Shown: positions 33,777 through 44,510 of the stretch, piece after piece
Layout: the number at the start of each line of letters is the position of its first letter
How positions within the stretch are numbered: the first letter of the stretch is position 1
Origin: Kappaphycus alvarezii
Lineage: Eukaryota > Rhodophyta > Florideophyceae > Gigartinales > Solieriaceae
NCBI GenBank assembly: GCA_002205965.3
Contig: NADL03000512.1
Coordinates: forward strand, 1,240,001 to 1,304,000
Length of the DNA stretch: 64,000 nucleotides
Direction: 5' to 3'
The notes under the pieces: generated by a model
What the model was told of the DNA's origin: nothing
What the model saw: the letters and a program-made list of their open reading frames with translations, nothing else
The model's database searches: none
Position numbers and translations under genes: made by a program

Positions 33777-35010
33777 CTATAGCTGATCGCGACAGTATAT
33801 GTGCTGACCCATCATCTTTCCGGATCGGTAACGAATAACGTAGTCATATTCTCCCAGGAAGTAAAGCCAAGGAGCTATCATCCTATGTATGTCCTTGAAC
33901 GCAAAGGCTTTCTTTAGCGACCGATGGTCGGTAATGAGATTGAAAGGGTGGCTCGAAAAAAGATATACACGAAACTTCCGTAAACTAAAAGCGACTGCCA
34001 AGGCCTCCCTCTCGCAGACCGAGTAGCGTTTCTCTGCCAAGCTCATTGTCCGACTTGCTTATTGTACGGATTTATTTCCCATCCAGTTGTTTTTGCGATA
34101 AACAGCGCCGACTTCCGAGGAGGATGCATCTGTTTTGACGATGAAAGACATTTTAAAGTCAGCAAGCGCTAGAACAGGTGGGAAGTTCAACGCTTCCTTC
34201 AAAGAGTGAAAAGATTCTTCTTCCAATTCGCCCCACGCGAATCTCCTTTTTGTCGAAGTCACTGCGTGCAAAGTGGCAGCCTTACTCGCAAAGTCCTTAA
34301 TAAACATCTTATAGTATCCTGCCAGCCCGACGAAACTGCGGACCTGCGTAATGTTGACGGGGCTTGGGATTGCCTTAATTGCCTCGACCATTCCCGAATC
34401 CACCCGTACTTGTGCTCGTCAACCACATGGCCCAGAAGACCTATCTGTCCTTGTGCGATGTAGCATTTAGCCAACTTGAGCTTCAATCCGTATTTTGGAA
34501 CGCCGCTTATAACAGCTGAAACGTGCTCTAAGTGCTCTTCCAAGTTTGTGGAGAAGACCACGAAGTCGTCCGAGTAGATGCGAGAGAATCAATATCTGCT
34601 AGGACATGGCCCATCATCCGCTGAAACGTCGAGGGGGCGTTCATAAGCCCGGTAGTCATAACGGTGAATTGGTAAGTCCCTAATCGTCACGTGAATGGTG
34701 TCTTCTTCTTACAGGGCTCCTCGAGGCGGACCTTCCAATACCAGCTGAGCAGATCCAAAGAGGTAAACACAGTTTCGCCTTGCTGGGAGTCAAACTTTTC
34801 CTCTATTTTCGGCAAGGGCCAACGACCACCCTTCATCTTTTGGATAAGGTTCAGGTAATCGACGCAGAGGTGGGGCTTTCAGTCCTTCTTAGTAGCGATA
34901 AAAACCGGAAAGGACCAGACAGATAATGCGGACCGAATTATCCCAGCTTCCAGCATCGTATCCAACTGCTCGCGACGAGCGTTCTGCTTAGGCGCTAGAA
35001 GACGCCCCCT
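33777..35010 (-). pseudogene. Gypsy-1 reverse transcriptase and RNase H
   Basis: RNase H block (34046-33777): LAEKRYSVCEREALAVAFSL, RKFRVYLFSSHPFNLITDHR, DYVIRYRSGK. RT end (34403-34059): VRSFVGLAGYYKMFIKDFAS and FIVKTDASSSEVGAVY. RT middle (34561-34259): EEHLEHVSAVISGVPKYGLK, LKLAKCYIAQGQIGLLGHVV. Toward 35010 the N-terminal RT blocks appear in rapid frame changes. The YxDD box falls in a break near 34570. Confidence 0.82.
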
Positions 35011-35239
35011 ATGGTAGATGTGCTTGTCTTCATTGAGTTCGAACGAGTGTTATATAAGAAAGTTCGAGGGGAGAAGGTCAAACAAGGATTCGGCGATCAC
35101 GTAGCCTTCATAAAGAAGCTTTTGTTGTCTTCTTCATAGTCTGATTCCTCCTCAATGGCTCCATCCATTGCCACAGAAACATTACCTCTGGTCAGTTTCT
35201 TTTTGGCTCGATTCCAGCAAGTAGCTCCGAGTTCCCTTC

Positions 35240-35950
35240 TTACGCATTTGGAGCACCTGGTGTCGCGATGGGGATTTTCGGGGCAACGGCTAGCTGTATG
35301 CCCCTGCTTGTGACAGAATGAAAAGACTCGATCATGGTCAGCTGGTAGGCTCTTCCGATGCCATAGGAGGCCCCTTTGATCGAGTCCAGCTGCCTTGGCT
35401 GCTTCTTGATCATTACAGAGAGATCCTCGAAGGCAGTGATGAGACTGTCCACCTTGCTTTTATCTTTGGTACAAGAGAATCAGAACGAACAAGTAACCTT
35501 GGTGCCTTCTTTTCGATAGAGCAGGCCTGGCTGTCTAGCCTTGACTCCTTATATTTATAAGAAAAGGCCTGAGCCGATACCCCCGCTGAGATCGGCTATC
35601 GGTGAAGGTTCAACGACTTCTGCGACGACTGAAACGCCTTTTTTCCTCCATCAAAGTCAGCGATAATAGACTTCATCGCCTGAGAATCCTTAGGACTGCG
35701 ATATATAATATAAGGAACCAGATACGAGTGGACCATCGCGGCCTTATGGAGAAGCTCAAACTTGGCTTCCTCGTTGAACTTAGCCTTAGCGATAAGAGAA
35801 TCTATTTTCGGAATCAATTCCATAAACGGTTAGGATCGAGCTTAGCGTCCGTTGCACGACGAATCACTTCGTGCGCTCATCTTTGTCTCCAAACTTATCC
35901 CAAGTGCCGCTTTGACAATAAAATAGTCCTTTCCATCCGTCAAAAGATCA
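35240..35950 (-). pseudogene. Gypsy-1 gag with altered zinc knuckle
   Basis: 35823-35596 reads LIAKAKFNEEAKFELLHKAA, a gag helix block. At about 35335-35265 a minus frame reads FSFCHKQGHTASRC. This is a CCHC knuckle whose first Cys is replaced by an aromatic. It is followed by two more Cys pairs (CSKCVRR). Confidence 0.6.
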
Positions 35951-36075
35951 ACGGTATCATCCGTGAACGTATGGAAGAAGTCGAACGCTTCGCCGTCAAG
36001 GTATGACAGAAGTTCAAGTGACCTCCCTTCTTCCGGCTTACCGCGCAGCGCAACGTGTTACCAGTAACATACTTT

Positions 36076-36345
36076 TGTAGGGCATTTTGTCCTTCCAATG
36101 TCTTACACGAGGCCGAAGTATATCATCCTCTTCTAATGATAGTTTAATTTTTGTAATATTCGGATACGGCTAATAGAGTCAATCAGGTCGCGAATAACCA
36201 TCGTCTTAATTGGAACTCACCTAGCGAGACTAAGGATTTTAGTGTGACTTTTTATTTGTGTTGTGCAACACTCCGGTGTTCACCCCGATGAAGAGACACG
36301 ATTATCATTTTACTTTTTTGTATCCTACACTCCCAATTACATCGA
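36076..36345 (+). repeat. Copia-2 5' LTR
   Basis: Matches 41392-41640, with strong identity in GATGAAGAGACACGATTATC and in CACTCCCAATT. It starts TGTAGGGCATTTTG versus TGTTTAGGGAGTTTTG. The exact end is uncertain. Confidence 0.8.
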
Positions 36346-36599
36346 CATTCGCGAACTCGTGGGACGAACATTCCGCGCGGTTGAGCGATTTCCAGGTCCT
36401 GCTGTGCAGGCGGTATTCCCGCACGGTGTAAAAGCAGTGAACGCGAACGAAGCAGAGAGTACTACCCGCAGGATCTCGTCACTGCTTCAGCAAAGACAAA
36501 AGAAGTTGTTCCAGGCGGAACGTATTCATTTTTACGGAACAAATATTCCAGAGGACAACAACAGTTGATCCCAGTGCAAGATTAATCTTCATTATTCAT

Positions 36600-37600
36600 C
36601 TTTAGGAACGTTTGGTAGTCATTCAGCCATGGATACTCAAGCTGTACACGAAGATGACATCAACACCTTCATGGAGGACATGAAGACTGATGAGATTACT
36701 GGTGATGAACTTAAAAAGGAGTATATTCAGAACGTTACGCCGATGAACATCGAAAGCTGCAGTAGACGAATCTGTACAAACTACGGGAATTTCTACAGCA
36801 ATGGCGTGAGTGCGGCAAATCATCGAACTCACCAATCATTACTAAGTTAATCGATTTTTTACCTCCTACGAGAGAGCAAAGGCTTTGAATTGACAAAGTA
36901 ATGAGCCCTCATCGCATGTTATTACCAAGTTAACACAGGAAAATCAAAGACAGGCTGCGTTAAGAGATTTTATCAAAATACATAGATCTGATAGGGACAA
37001 GTTTGCTGGAACTTTCAGTGGACCTTTATGGATGAGTAAGGCGAAGGTTCAATGACGAATACACAACACTCAAGGTGGATGAGATCGATCAACTTTCTTT
37101 GGTTCATGTTGTACTACGTGGTGATGCTTTGAGAGACTTTACAAGGATAACATCATGCAACACGCACCTGATGCTCCCACTACATTTGAATAACTTCATA
37201 GACACTACATAACTGACGCACATCGTGAAAAATGTCGTGAACAATGGCGCGCGCTTTCATTTGGGCAAGCCGCAAAGGGAAATTCGAGTACATCATCTGT
37301 TGAGATACTACATTTATTGTACGCAAAGGCTCATCAGCTACAAAACTACTTGGTCAAGCTTGCAATTCAGATGCCATGTTACGTGATCGCATATTAGATG
37401 CATGTTGGAACGAGACTTTCTATGTTCAACTTCAAAGATCGGATCTCCCAAAGGATCGTGGAAAATTGCGCACACGTTTGCATAACTGCATACGCATTCA
37501 AAAATCAGTGAAGGAACTTCGGCAGTCAACCCGGAAAACAATTTATATGTCCCCGGATCAGCTAGCGTTAACATTACGTTAATAAAGGATGAGGAAGGTA
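36600..37600 (+). pseudogene. Copia-2 gag region
   Basis: Broken + frames read MDTQAVHEDDINTFMEDMKT, then DRDKFAGTFSGPLW and frames with NIMQHAPDAPTTFE. They end before 37600 with RISQRIVENCAHVC. Gag identity rests on its place between LTR and pol. Confidence 0.5.
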
Positions 37601-38320
37601 ATCAGGATGATGTTTACTACTCGCAACAGTAACGCTCGTCTATTGAATCGTCGAATCATGCGTTGGAATCTGAGGTACAGTCCCAACAGGACTCCATCTC
37701 TATCTACGTCACCGAGGAACTAACTTCCTCCTTTCAAATTACCCAAACGCAGACATATTCGTAACCATAACTCACCGTCGCTTAAGCCCTAACCAATCTG
37801 TTACCGATGAACCAAAGGTGGATATTGACACGGATGTTGATGCATTAAATCTTCTTGTGCAAAGACTAAACAACCAAAACACATGGAAAAGAGAAGCGAG
37901 TAACATTTCTCTACACTGCTTTGTGTCATAACTTGCAAACAAAGGCAAAAAAAATGGATAGCTCGTACTGTTCAACATCTGAGCCCTTCATACCACAAAA
38001 CACCATCGAACGTCCTGAACGCATTGATTTTCTAAAATAATTGCTCTACAGGCAGGCTGTACACGAACTAATGCTTTGCGAAGCAAATGGCCATGAAACA
38101 TTTATTCATGTACCCGATGCTCAAAAAATACAGGTTGCAAGCTTCCATGGCCACAAACCATTACTTTACAAGCCTAACGTTCACACTACAGTGATTAAGA
38201 AGTCTGATGTTGACAATTTTAGTGAGTCGCCAACTTTCTATGGATTCTGTATGGACGAAGCCGCTACTTCATCTGTTACTCGTCTAACTCAATAGTTTGC
38301 ATATCTAATCACTCTACACG

Positions 38321-38428
38321 TCCGGAATCACTGTTATCTGTTCAAAAGGCCAATGAAACAGTAATATTTTACGTTCCGGAATCACTGTTATCTGTTCACA
38401 AGACCAATTCAACAGTACGATTTTGCGG
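38321..38428 (+). repeat. 54-bp in-frame tandem duplication in copia-2
   Basis: TCCGGAATCACTGTTATCTG starts two 54-bp units (38321 and 38375). The unit is 18 codons, so it keeps frame. It encodes twice a segment with PESLLSV in the pol N-terminal part. Confidence 0.85.
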
Positions 38429-38879
38429 CAAATGACACAACTTCGTTACGATGTCAGCTACTAGTGTTTCATTATTCGTATACCTATCCAGACCAAACCT
38501 ACATTGATTATGAAAGTTTCTTGATATCTCGGAATGTGCCAACGCTCTCCGGACTTTCTGACCAAAAATGATTCAAATGTACCGCTATCAAGGATGATGA
38601 TGGACCAGGGTTTTATTGTCTTTTGTACATTGGGACTACAACTAACACTTAAATTCCAACTTGTTCATCTATACTACATCGTTGATGAGGACTGCGCTGT
38701 CTTGTTTAAAAGTGAAGAACTAGCAAAATTCATACAAACCTTGGTCATGTCCCTGCTGGATCTGCGTACAGCGCATTGCGTCGCGCTACCCTACAGAGGC
38801 AAAGTTCTCTCACTTTCAGAAGCATGTTGATATAACGAAACGCTGCCAAGGATGTCTGTCTCACTCCAGGATGCTCAAC

Positions 38880-39840
38880 CTTCGTTCGTTCAAGAACACC
38901 AACCGAAGTTATGTTTAACTATGAAGTCGCTTTGGTTATTTCTTTCTTGACAAGCAACCAATTCTACATGCCTTGTGTAGGCGAACAAACTTTAGCCGTT
39001 CTATGATTGTTCGCAAGCAAGACTAGAAAACCACTTTGGGCTACATTCATAACTACGTGGGTACTCCCATATCTCGGCGTGCCTCACGAAAAATGGGCCG
39101 ATCAAGCTAAGGCTAACCTGTCAGATTACTTCAAAGCTATTGCATCTGCATTGGTATGTAATCTTATCCCTATTCCAATTTGAAGCCCATTGGTCTCTCA
39201 TTGTTGAGCGCTACCATGATCCCTTGAAGAGGATAATGAAGAAACTTCAAACTACCTATCCGAATGTACCCCTGAAATTATTGTGGACTTTGCTAATATG
39301 GAAATGTCACATACCATCGGACCGAAAGGACATAAACCGCTTTCCTTGCTTTTGGTGCACACCCGACTTCCAATCGGGAATTATGAGCAACAACAGCAGG
39401 CAGTTGTATAACGTATGGACTTACCAGTCATCGCCCGTCGCCAAATAGATTTTATCATTGTGAAACTACGTACAAAGACTGCATCGAAGTCTGCACCAGC
39501 TAACAAGTCAGCGTTCGGACTGTTAAGTTGCTGTCTACTTCGAAGACGGGCAATAAGACGGGCCCTTTTTTTCTGGAAAACACTGGCACACGCGCTACAG
39601 TTGTTGAAAGTAATGACAACGAGCGAAAATTCCAAATCGCAATGCTCAAACCGTATCATTGCAACAGTGCTCTAATGTCTATGCTTCTCAACCCGGACTA
39701 TAGCAACTTAACTTATCTCACGAATATCATTGACGATTCTAATGATTCCAGATTTAGTGACGTTAAACAGAAAGAGTATGATGGTGTTGTATTAAAGGGT
39801 GAGGTTAAAACCAGTGGCAACATTAGATGTCCCTACAGAC
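38880..39840 (+). pseudogene. Copia-2 integrase region
   Basis: Frames give FEAHWSLIVERYHDPLKRIM, then NMEMSHTIGPKGHKPLSLLL and LPVIARRQIDFIIVKLRTKT. This is the C-terminal half of copia integrase ('ERYHdPlrri...', 'A.N...G..G..P.LLVfG', 'AR...d.i.a.lR'). Shifts occur near 39160 and 39410. The DDE core is not intact. Confidence 0.65.
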
Positions 39841-40560
39841 GTTAATATTGTGAGAAATCGCTTTGTCCTCGCAATCAAAGACCCTGGAACTGCTATTGAG
39901 AAGCTCAAATCCTTTGCATTGTACAAGGACACCAGGGTAAGCAGAAACATGTCATGTCTCACAACGCTCCTATTCTAATACGCTTTTCACTACGTCTTAT
40001 TGTGGCAATGTCTGTCATATATTTCGACTGTGATTTATTTACTCGTGATATAGAATATGCTTATATTCAGAGCAAATCTCTTTCACGCCCTGTGTACCTT
40101 ACGCTCCCCTAGACAAATCTATCAGATGGGTACTTGCGAAGTATCAATCCACCGTATTCGGGACTGGTCGAATCTGGATAATGTTGTTTTGATACCTATT
40201 ACCCTACTACACTCGGATCTATAAAAGTTATGTGCAGCATTTGACACTTGTTTACTGTTCCCTGTGAACGGACTTAACCTTGAAGGGCTTACAGTACTCC
40301 CTAGAATCAATTGCTACAGGCACTAAAGAATTTGAGGACAATGAAGGAAAGGCTACACAGAAATTTAAGTTAACCGAAGGGTTGCTGAATCCCTTGTTTT
40401 CTTGGGGACCGATATTGTCAGAACTACGAATGGATTTAAAATGAATCAACGTGGCCATATCAAAAGTTTAATGACAATGAAATGTGTTGAGCAGGATGCA
40501 TTTCGAAGCTTACGTGGTAAGATCCTCTACATCACTCAGTGCACTAGGCCTGACGTTTCA
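39841..40560 (+). pseudogene. Copia-2 reverse transcriptase
   Basis: VPTDVNIVRNRFVLAIKDPG starts the RT. The YVDD region near 40200-40260 is degraded. SLVFLGTDIVRTTNGFKMNQ and EQDAFRSLRGKILYITQCTR end the domain. The last motif TRPDVSYEVA is where the 25-bp minisatellite begins. Confidence 0.7.
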
Positions 40561-40701
40561 TACGAAGTTGCAAGCCTACATTGTATACGAAGTTTCAAGC
40601 CTACATTTCATACGAAGTTGTAAGCCTACGTTGCATACGAAGTTGCAAGCCTGCGTTGCATACGAAGTTGAAAGCCTATGTTGCATACGAAGTTGAAAGC
40701 A
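40561..40701 (+). repeat. 25-bp minisatellite, about 5.6 copies, inside copia-2 pol
   Basis: Unit TACGAAGTTGCAAGCCTAC plus about six more bases, repeated at 40561, 40586, 40611, 40636, 40661 and partly at 40686. It grew out of the codons for SYEVAS at the RT/RNase H junction. 25 is not a multiple of 3, so each unit changes frame. Confidence 0.9.
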
Positions 40702-41256
40702 TAGCACAAATTCCATATGAAGAAGCTACACAAGCTCATGTGAAACGTCTAAACAAACTGGTCGTTTACTTGGAAGACTTGCAGGAAATCACGTTGAAAT
40801 TTTACAAGCTGGACGAAACTACACTGCGTACCTACATGTTCATTGATTCAGGTTACAACAAAAATACAGATCACTCCTCCCAGCTCGGACTATTGTTTTC
40901 CTATCCGACCACACAAATAAGATTATCTTTCTGCACTGGAGCTCTTCGAAATGTCAACGCGTCACTCGCAGTGTGCTACCTGGAGAAACATACAAATTCT
41001 CTCAACGATATGCTACAGCTACAGTTTGAAACACGTTATGAACTAAATGGGCAAGAATGTTCCGCTATTCATTTTTACCGATTCTAAATCTATCTTTGAC
41101 ACAATAACTAAGTCTAAACGGCTACAAGAACTACGCTTGATGGAAGATATCGCAGATATTCGTCGTGAATATCGGAATGATGAGATTTATAACGTCAACT
41201 GGATTCGCTCGGCCAACAATATCGCGGACAATCTCACACGTCAAAATGCAAGCTAA
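40702..41256 (+). pseudogene. Copia-2 RNase H
   Basis: YEEATQAHVKRLNKLVVYLE, then YMFIDSGYNKNTDHSSQLGL (first Asp in FIDSGY). After a frame change come LFIFTDSKSIFDTITKSKRL and ELRLMEDIADIRREYRNDEI, ending SANNIADNLTR. Blocks and order match copia RNase H. Confidence 0.8.
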
Positions 41257-41391
41257 TTACTGGATAACGCTCTCGCTACATCCTATCGGCAGTTTACTAT
41301 TGAGCAGTTGATCTTGAAGGATCAAACCTCTGTCTCTAAGCATTGACATTGCGTTTGTGTCGCAAAATTTCTATGCTCGGTAACTATAGGT

Positions 41392-41640
41392 TGTTTAGGG
41401 AGTTTTGACCCTTCTTAAGAAAAGAGTGGATGATATTTTAATTTAGATTATATTTGGCTAGGGCTAATTGAGTCAATCAGAACGCGAATAAGCATCATCG
41501 TCCTAATCTCAAGACTCACCTCTCGAGACTGAGGGGTTTAGTGTGACTATTGTATTTGCGTTGTGCAGGACTCTGGTGTTCCCCCCGATGAAGAGACACG
41601 ATTATCATTTTACTTTTGTGTACCTACACTCCCAATTCGA
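41392..41640 (+). repeat. Copia-2 3' LTR
   Basis: Partner of 36076-36345. It shares the LTR start TGTTTAGGGAGTTTTG and the 3' part ending CACTCCCAATT. Confidence 0.8.
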
Positions 41641-42255
41641 TCGAAATCTAAGGTTCAGGATCTAAACAATGCTTGACGACCGAACCTTCCCGAAAGCCGT
41701 CCTACGTCCCTAATCAGTAAAGCAAACCAAGTCCCCCCTCTACAGAAATAATTTTCGATGCAATAACTAGATACTGTACTGTACTATACTTTGCTGTACA
41801 GTAATTAGTCAGTCGGTGTATAGTACAGTATGATACACTCGGGATACAGTGAACCCTTGATAAGCGCTTGCTGATTGCTTGCATACTTCAGCCTGAACCT
41901 AGCACAAGTGTTCGGCAATTGAAGGCAAACTCAGATCGATTTCTTTCTTGAAAAAATCGGTATCTACAGTATGGTCATCTTTGTCGAGCTGCGTTTCCAC
42001 TTAAGCATTAGAATATGCTGTCACTTGTCGAAGGAGGAAAAATTTGGATTATTTAATTTATTGAATGTAATATCATTTTCCTGAAGTGAAGCCACATGTA
42101 CCGTTCGGAATTGAGGTGGGCCGGGATGAGCTTACAGAGTACTTACAGACTATGTCGAAGTTTGTTTGAAAGCCCAACGAAAAGTGATTGCAGCGATCGA
42201 GTGTTGTCGTAACAACTGCGAGATTCTACAGTTGAACCGGTACTCCTGGAAACAT

Positions 42256-42495
42256 CTAATTGCAATCACTCTCCTCCTTGCTATCATTCCCTTGGTCCTC
42301 AGCGCCGGCAATCTCCCTTCCAAATTCTTGAAGTGTAACTTCCTTAGTCATATATTTCTCCTTTACTGTGTTGAATAGTTCGTTCAGATTGACCATTGCC
42401 GTCGGCAACCCGAGCTGGTGCTCGGCTACGTCGCAGACAATGCGTCCTAGCCTCTCTCCAAAGACTTTTGATTTACTTTTCGACCCTACTTCTTA
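42256..42495 (-). other. Coding-like minus-strand fragment of unknown function
   Basis: The minus frame reads VFGERLGRIVCDVAEHQLGL, then PTAMVNLNELFNTVKEKYMT, VTLQEFGREIAGAEDQ, and ends ESDCN stop. The composition is that of a soluble helical protein tail. It could be the last exon of a gene starting near 42600 or a gag-like remnant. No family was recognised. Confidence 0.3.
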
Positions 42496-43659
42496 CAGCA
42501 GCGCACAACGAAATTTCAGTCACATCTGCCGGGCGGTTCTTCCCCTCGTACTCGTAACAGGGTAAGCATATGTGCATTCTAGATATACTTTCGCTTTACT
42601 TCATGTTTTCCAATACAATAAATAGGAGACGGCGAATATACTACACTTTCACCCCCGCGATGATTCCAATATCGAGCATTTATGTTTAAATGGTCCTGAT
42701 AGGTAGCAGAAGCTCGACGCGTATATTTTGCAGATCGAGCAGAGAATCAAATTTCCGACATGCGGAGTACGTGGCAATGAGGAGCAAACTTTTTATCCTC
42801 TGGGTCTTAACAACGTACGCATAGATCCTGTTGAGCCATGTTTGGAATAGCGACGAGTTTCTACGCACCTTTCTGTTGAATTGTTAGTACATGCCAACCT
42901 ATTCCCGTATTGAAAACTTAGTATGTTGGTTGTCCGTAATATCTACGGTTATGAGCGCGAGTCTTTCGGACCTTTTGATATTTCAGCAAACTAGAAGGAT
43001 CAAACACATCATTTACTTCTTGAACTTGGATAACTTTTCGTTAGAAAGTGACCTAGTCTGTGTCTGTGAACAGAAAAGCCTGAATAATCCGCGTTCTCAC
43101 ATCATTCCCGGCTTTGGACGCAAAAATTCGAAGCAGAACTGGTATTCTGCCCGGTTTGCGTCGCTGTCGGCGCTGAGCGCCCAGCAGTAAACATATCGGG
43201 AACCTAGGTTCTTCTGTTTCCTTAATTGCGGCATACAGCTATTTAAGAACTTTATTTTGAGTTACGCCTTGTCTCTGAGGTATTTTTGGTTTCTTTTGGA
43301 ACCTCGAGCACTTCCATGACCAATAACTAGCTTTCAAGTGCGATAAATTATTGTTTTGCCCGCCGACTTACTCGAAGATAGGGGTGGGCTATCATTTTGT
43401 CCCGCACTGTGCTAATGTCACCCGGACACATGGGTTACAGTAATGTAATTACTGGTCCGTCAAGCCGGACCCGGCTTTGCCCCTCAGCGGGCACACACCA
43501 ATTAAAGCCTCCAGACATTAAAATAACCCAGAGGGCGGAGAGTGTACATTGTACAGTATGTACAGTACAGAGGTGGAGCATGAAAGTGGAATCATAAATT
43601 GTACTTTTCAAAATATAGAAAAGATTGGAATTTGTTTCCTTTTTAACGGGCACGCATGC

Positions 43660-43680
43660 TGTACAGTACAGTACTGTACA
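43660..43680. repeat. TGTAC-type short repeat
   Basis: TGTACAGTACAGTACTGTACA, nearly palindromic. Confidence 0.8.
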
Positions 43681-44510
43681 CTAACCCCTACGATATAGTG
43701 CTACCCCCGCACATGAGGCTTTTGCGGGCACTAATGGAATCGGCACTATTCGGTAAAGCTCTCGAGAGCATACCAGGAATTACAACTTGACGCGTCTTTT
43801 CGTGTTGACTTGTTGAATGGCTCAAAGGAAACCGTTCAGTGCGCGACGAAGGCCGGCATCTGCCTCTAGAACGTTGCAGTCGTACGCAAGTTTCTAAAGC
43901 GGTTGTAAAGGCGTGTAAACTTGAGACGCTGATGGTGGATGAACATTTTATTTACTCCCGACGATGAGCCGTCAAAGGATATGTGGTTGGGAAAACTAAG
44001 ATGCTAACTGCAGAGTTTTCGGTGCGGGGTTCGAGTGCATTCTTGAGATCAGTCGGGTCCACGCGTAGGCTCAAAAAAACCCAGCAGGAAAAAACATGCC
44101 TTGAAGCCGATCCTCCTCATTTAGTTCTTTTCTTCGCGGAATTCTTAGAGTGAGCGGTAGTCCTTGTCCGAGAGTTAGTGCTTGAGCCTGTGTTTGATCT
44201 TGTCCGCTCTCGCTTTGCTTGAGCAGGTGCTTCTGCGTTCGTGGATGAGTTTTACGCCATCCCAGGGATACTAGTGGTACATGGCCTTTCTAGAGGCACT
44301 AATAGGGTGCAGCACTATTCAAAGAGGCACTGTATCATAACCCTCCCTGTACTGTACCATAAATTAATTATGTGCAACAAGCCAAAAATAAACCAGAATC
44401 GCCATTTTTTTCACTGCACCAACGCTATTCACTACTCGAAGGGGGGCTTTACTCATTCTAGGTCTCTAATTTTTTGATCCGCGGTCTTCCTTCTAACCAA
44501 CTGCGACACC

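Larger units (their letters stand above)
32627..35950 (-). mobile_element. Gypsy-1: Ty3/gypsy element, 3'-truncated, frame-broken
   Basis: The minus strand has gag, zinc knuckle, RT, RNase H and integrase in gypsy order. The integrase ends abruptly at LQSRYFGPC, stop at 32627, where KSRYFGPF plus more would be expected. This is where the H3-mimic ORF meets it. No LTR was recognised on either side. Gag resembles that of the gypsy fragment at 55675-58130 (both have a K-A-x-F-x-x-x-A-K-F block). Confidence 0.82.
36076..41640 (+). mobile_element. Copia-2: Ty1/copia LTR retrotransposon with both LTRs
   Basis: Two direct LTRs bracket a + strand copia gag-pol of a lineage different from copia-1. 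It is the one known from oomycetes and fungi, with NRFVLAIKDPGTAIEK at the RT start and TDSKSIFDTITKSKRLQELR in RNase H. The element is full length (about 5.6 kb) but broken in frame throughout. It has gained a 54-bp in-frame duplication and a 25-bp minisatellite. LTRs differ more than those of copia-1, so it is older or evolves faster. No target-site duplication is visible. Confidence 0.85.
41641..44473. other. Unassigned, repeat-bearing spacer
   Basis: Nearly 3 kb with no recognised gene. It has GTAC-type repeats at 41772-41830, 43549-43571 and 43660-43680, weak copies of the dispersed CATTAAA/CCC motif at 41711 and 43516, and one coding-like minus stretch at 42256-42495. The rest is probably old transposon DNA. 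Confidence 0.4.

Noticed and set aside
40561..40701. CRISPR-like array
   Set aside because: The 25-bp units are directly adjacent with no spacers, and derive from a retrotransposon coding motif in a eukaryotic setting.
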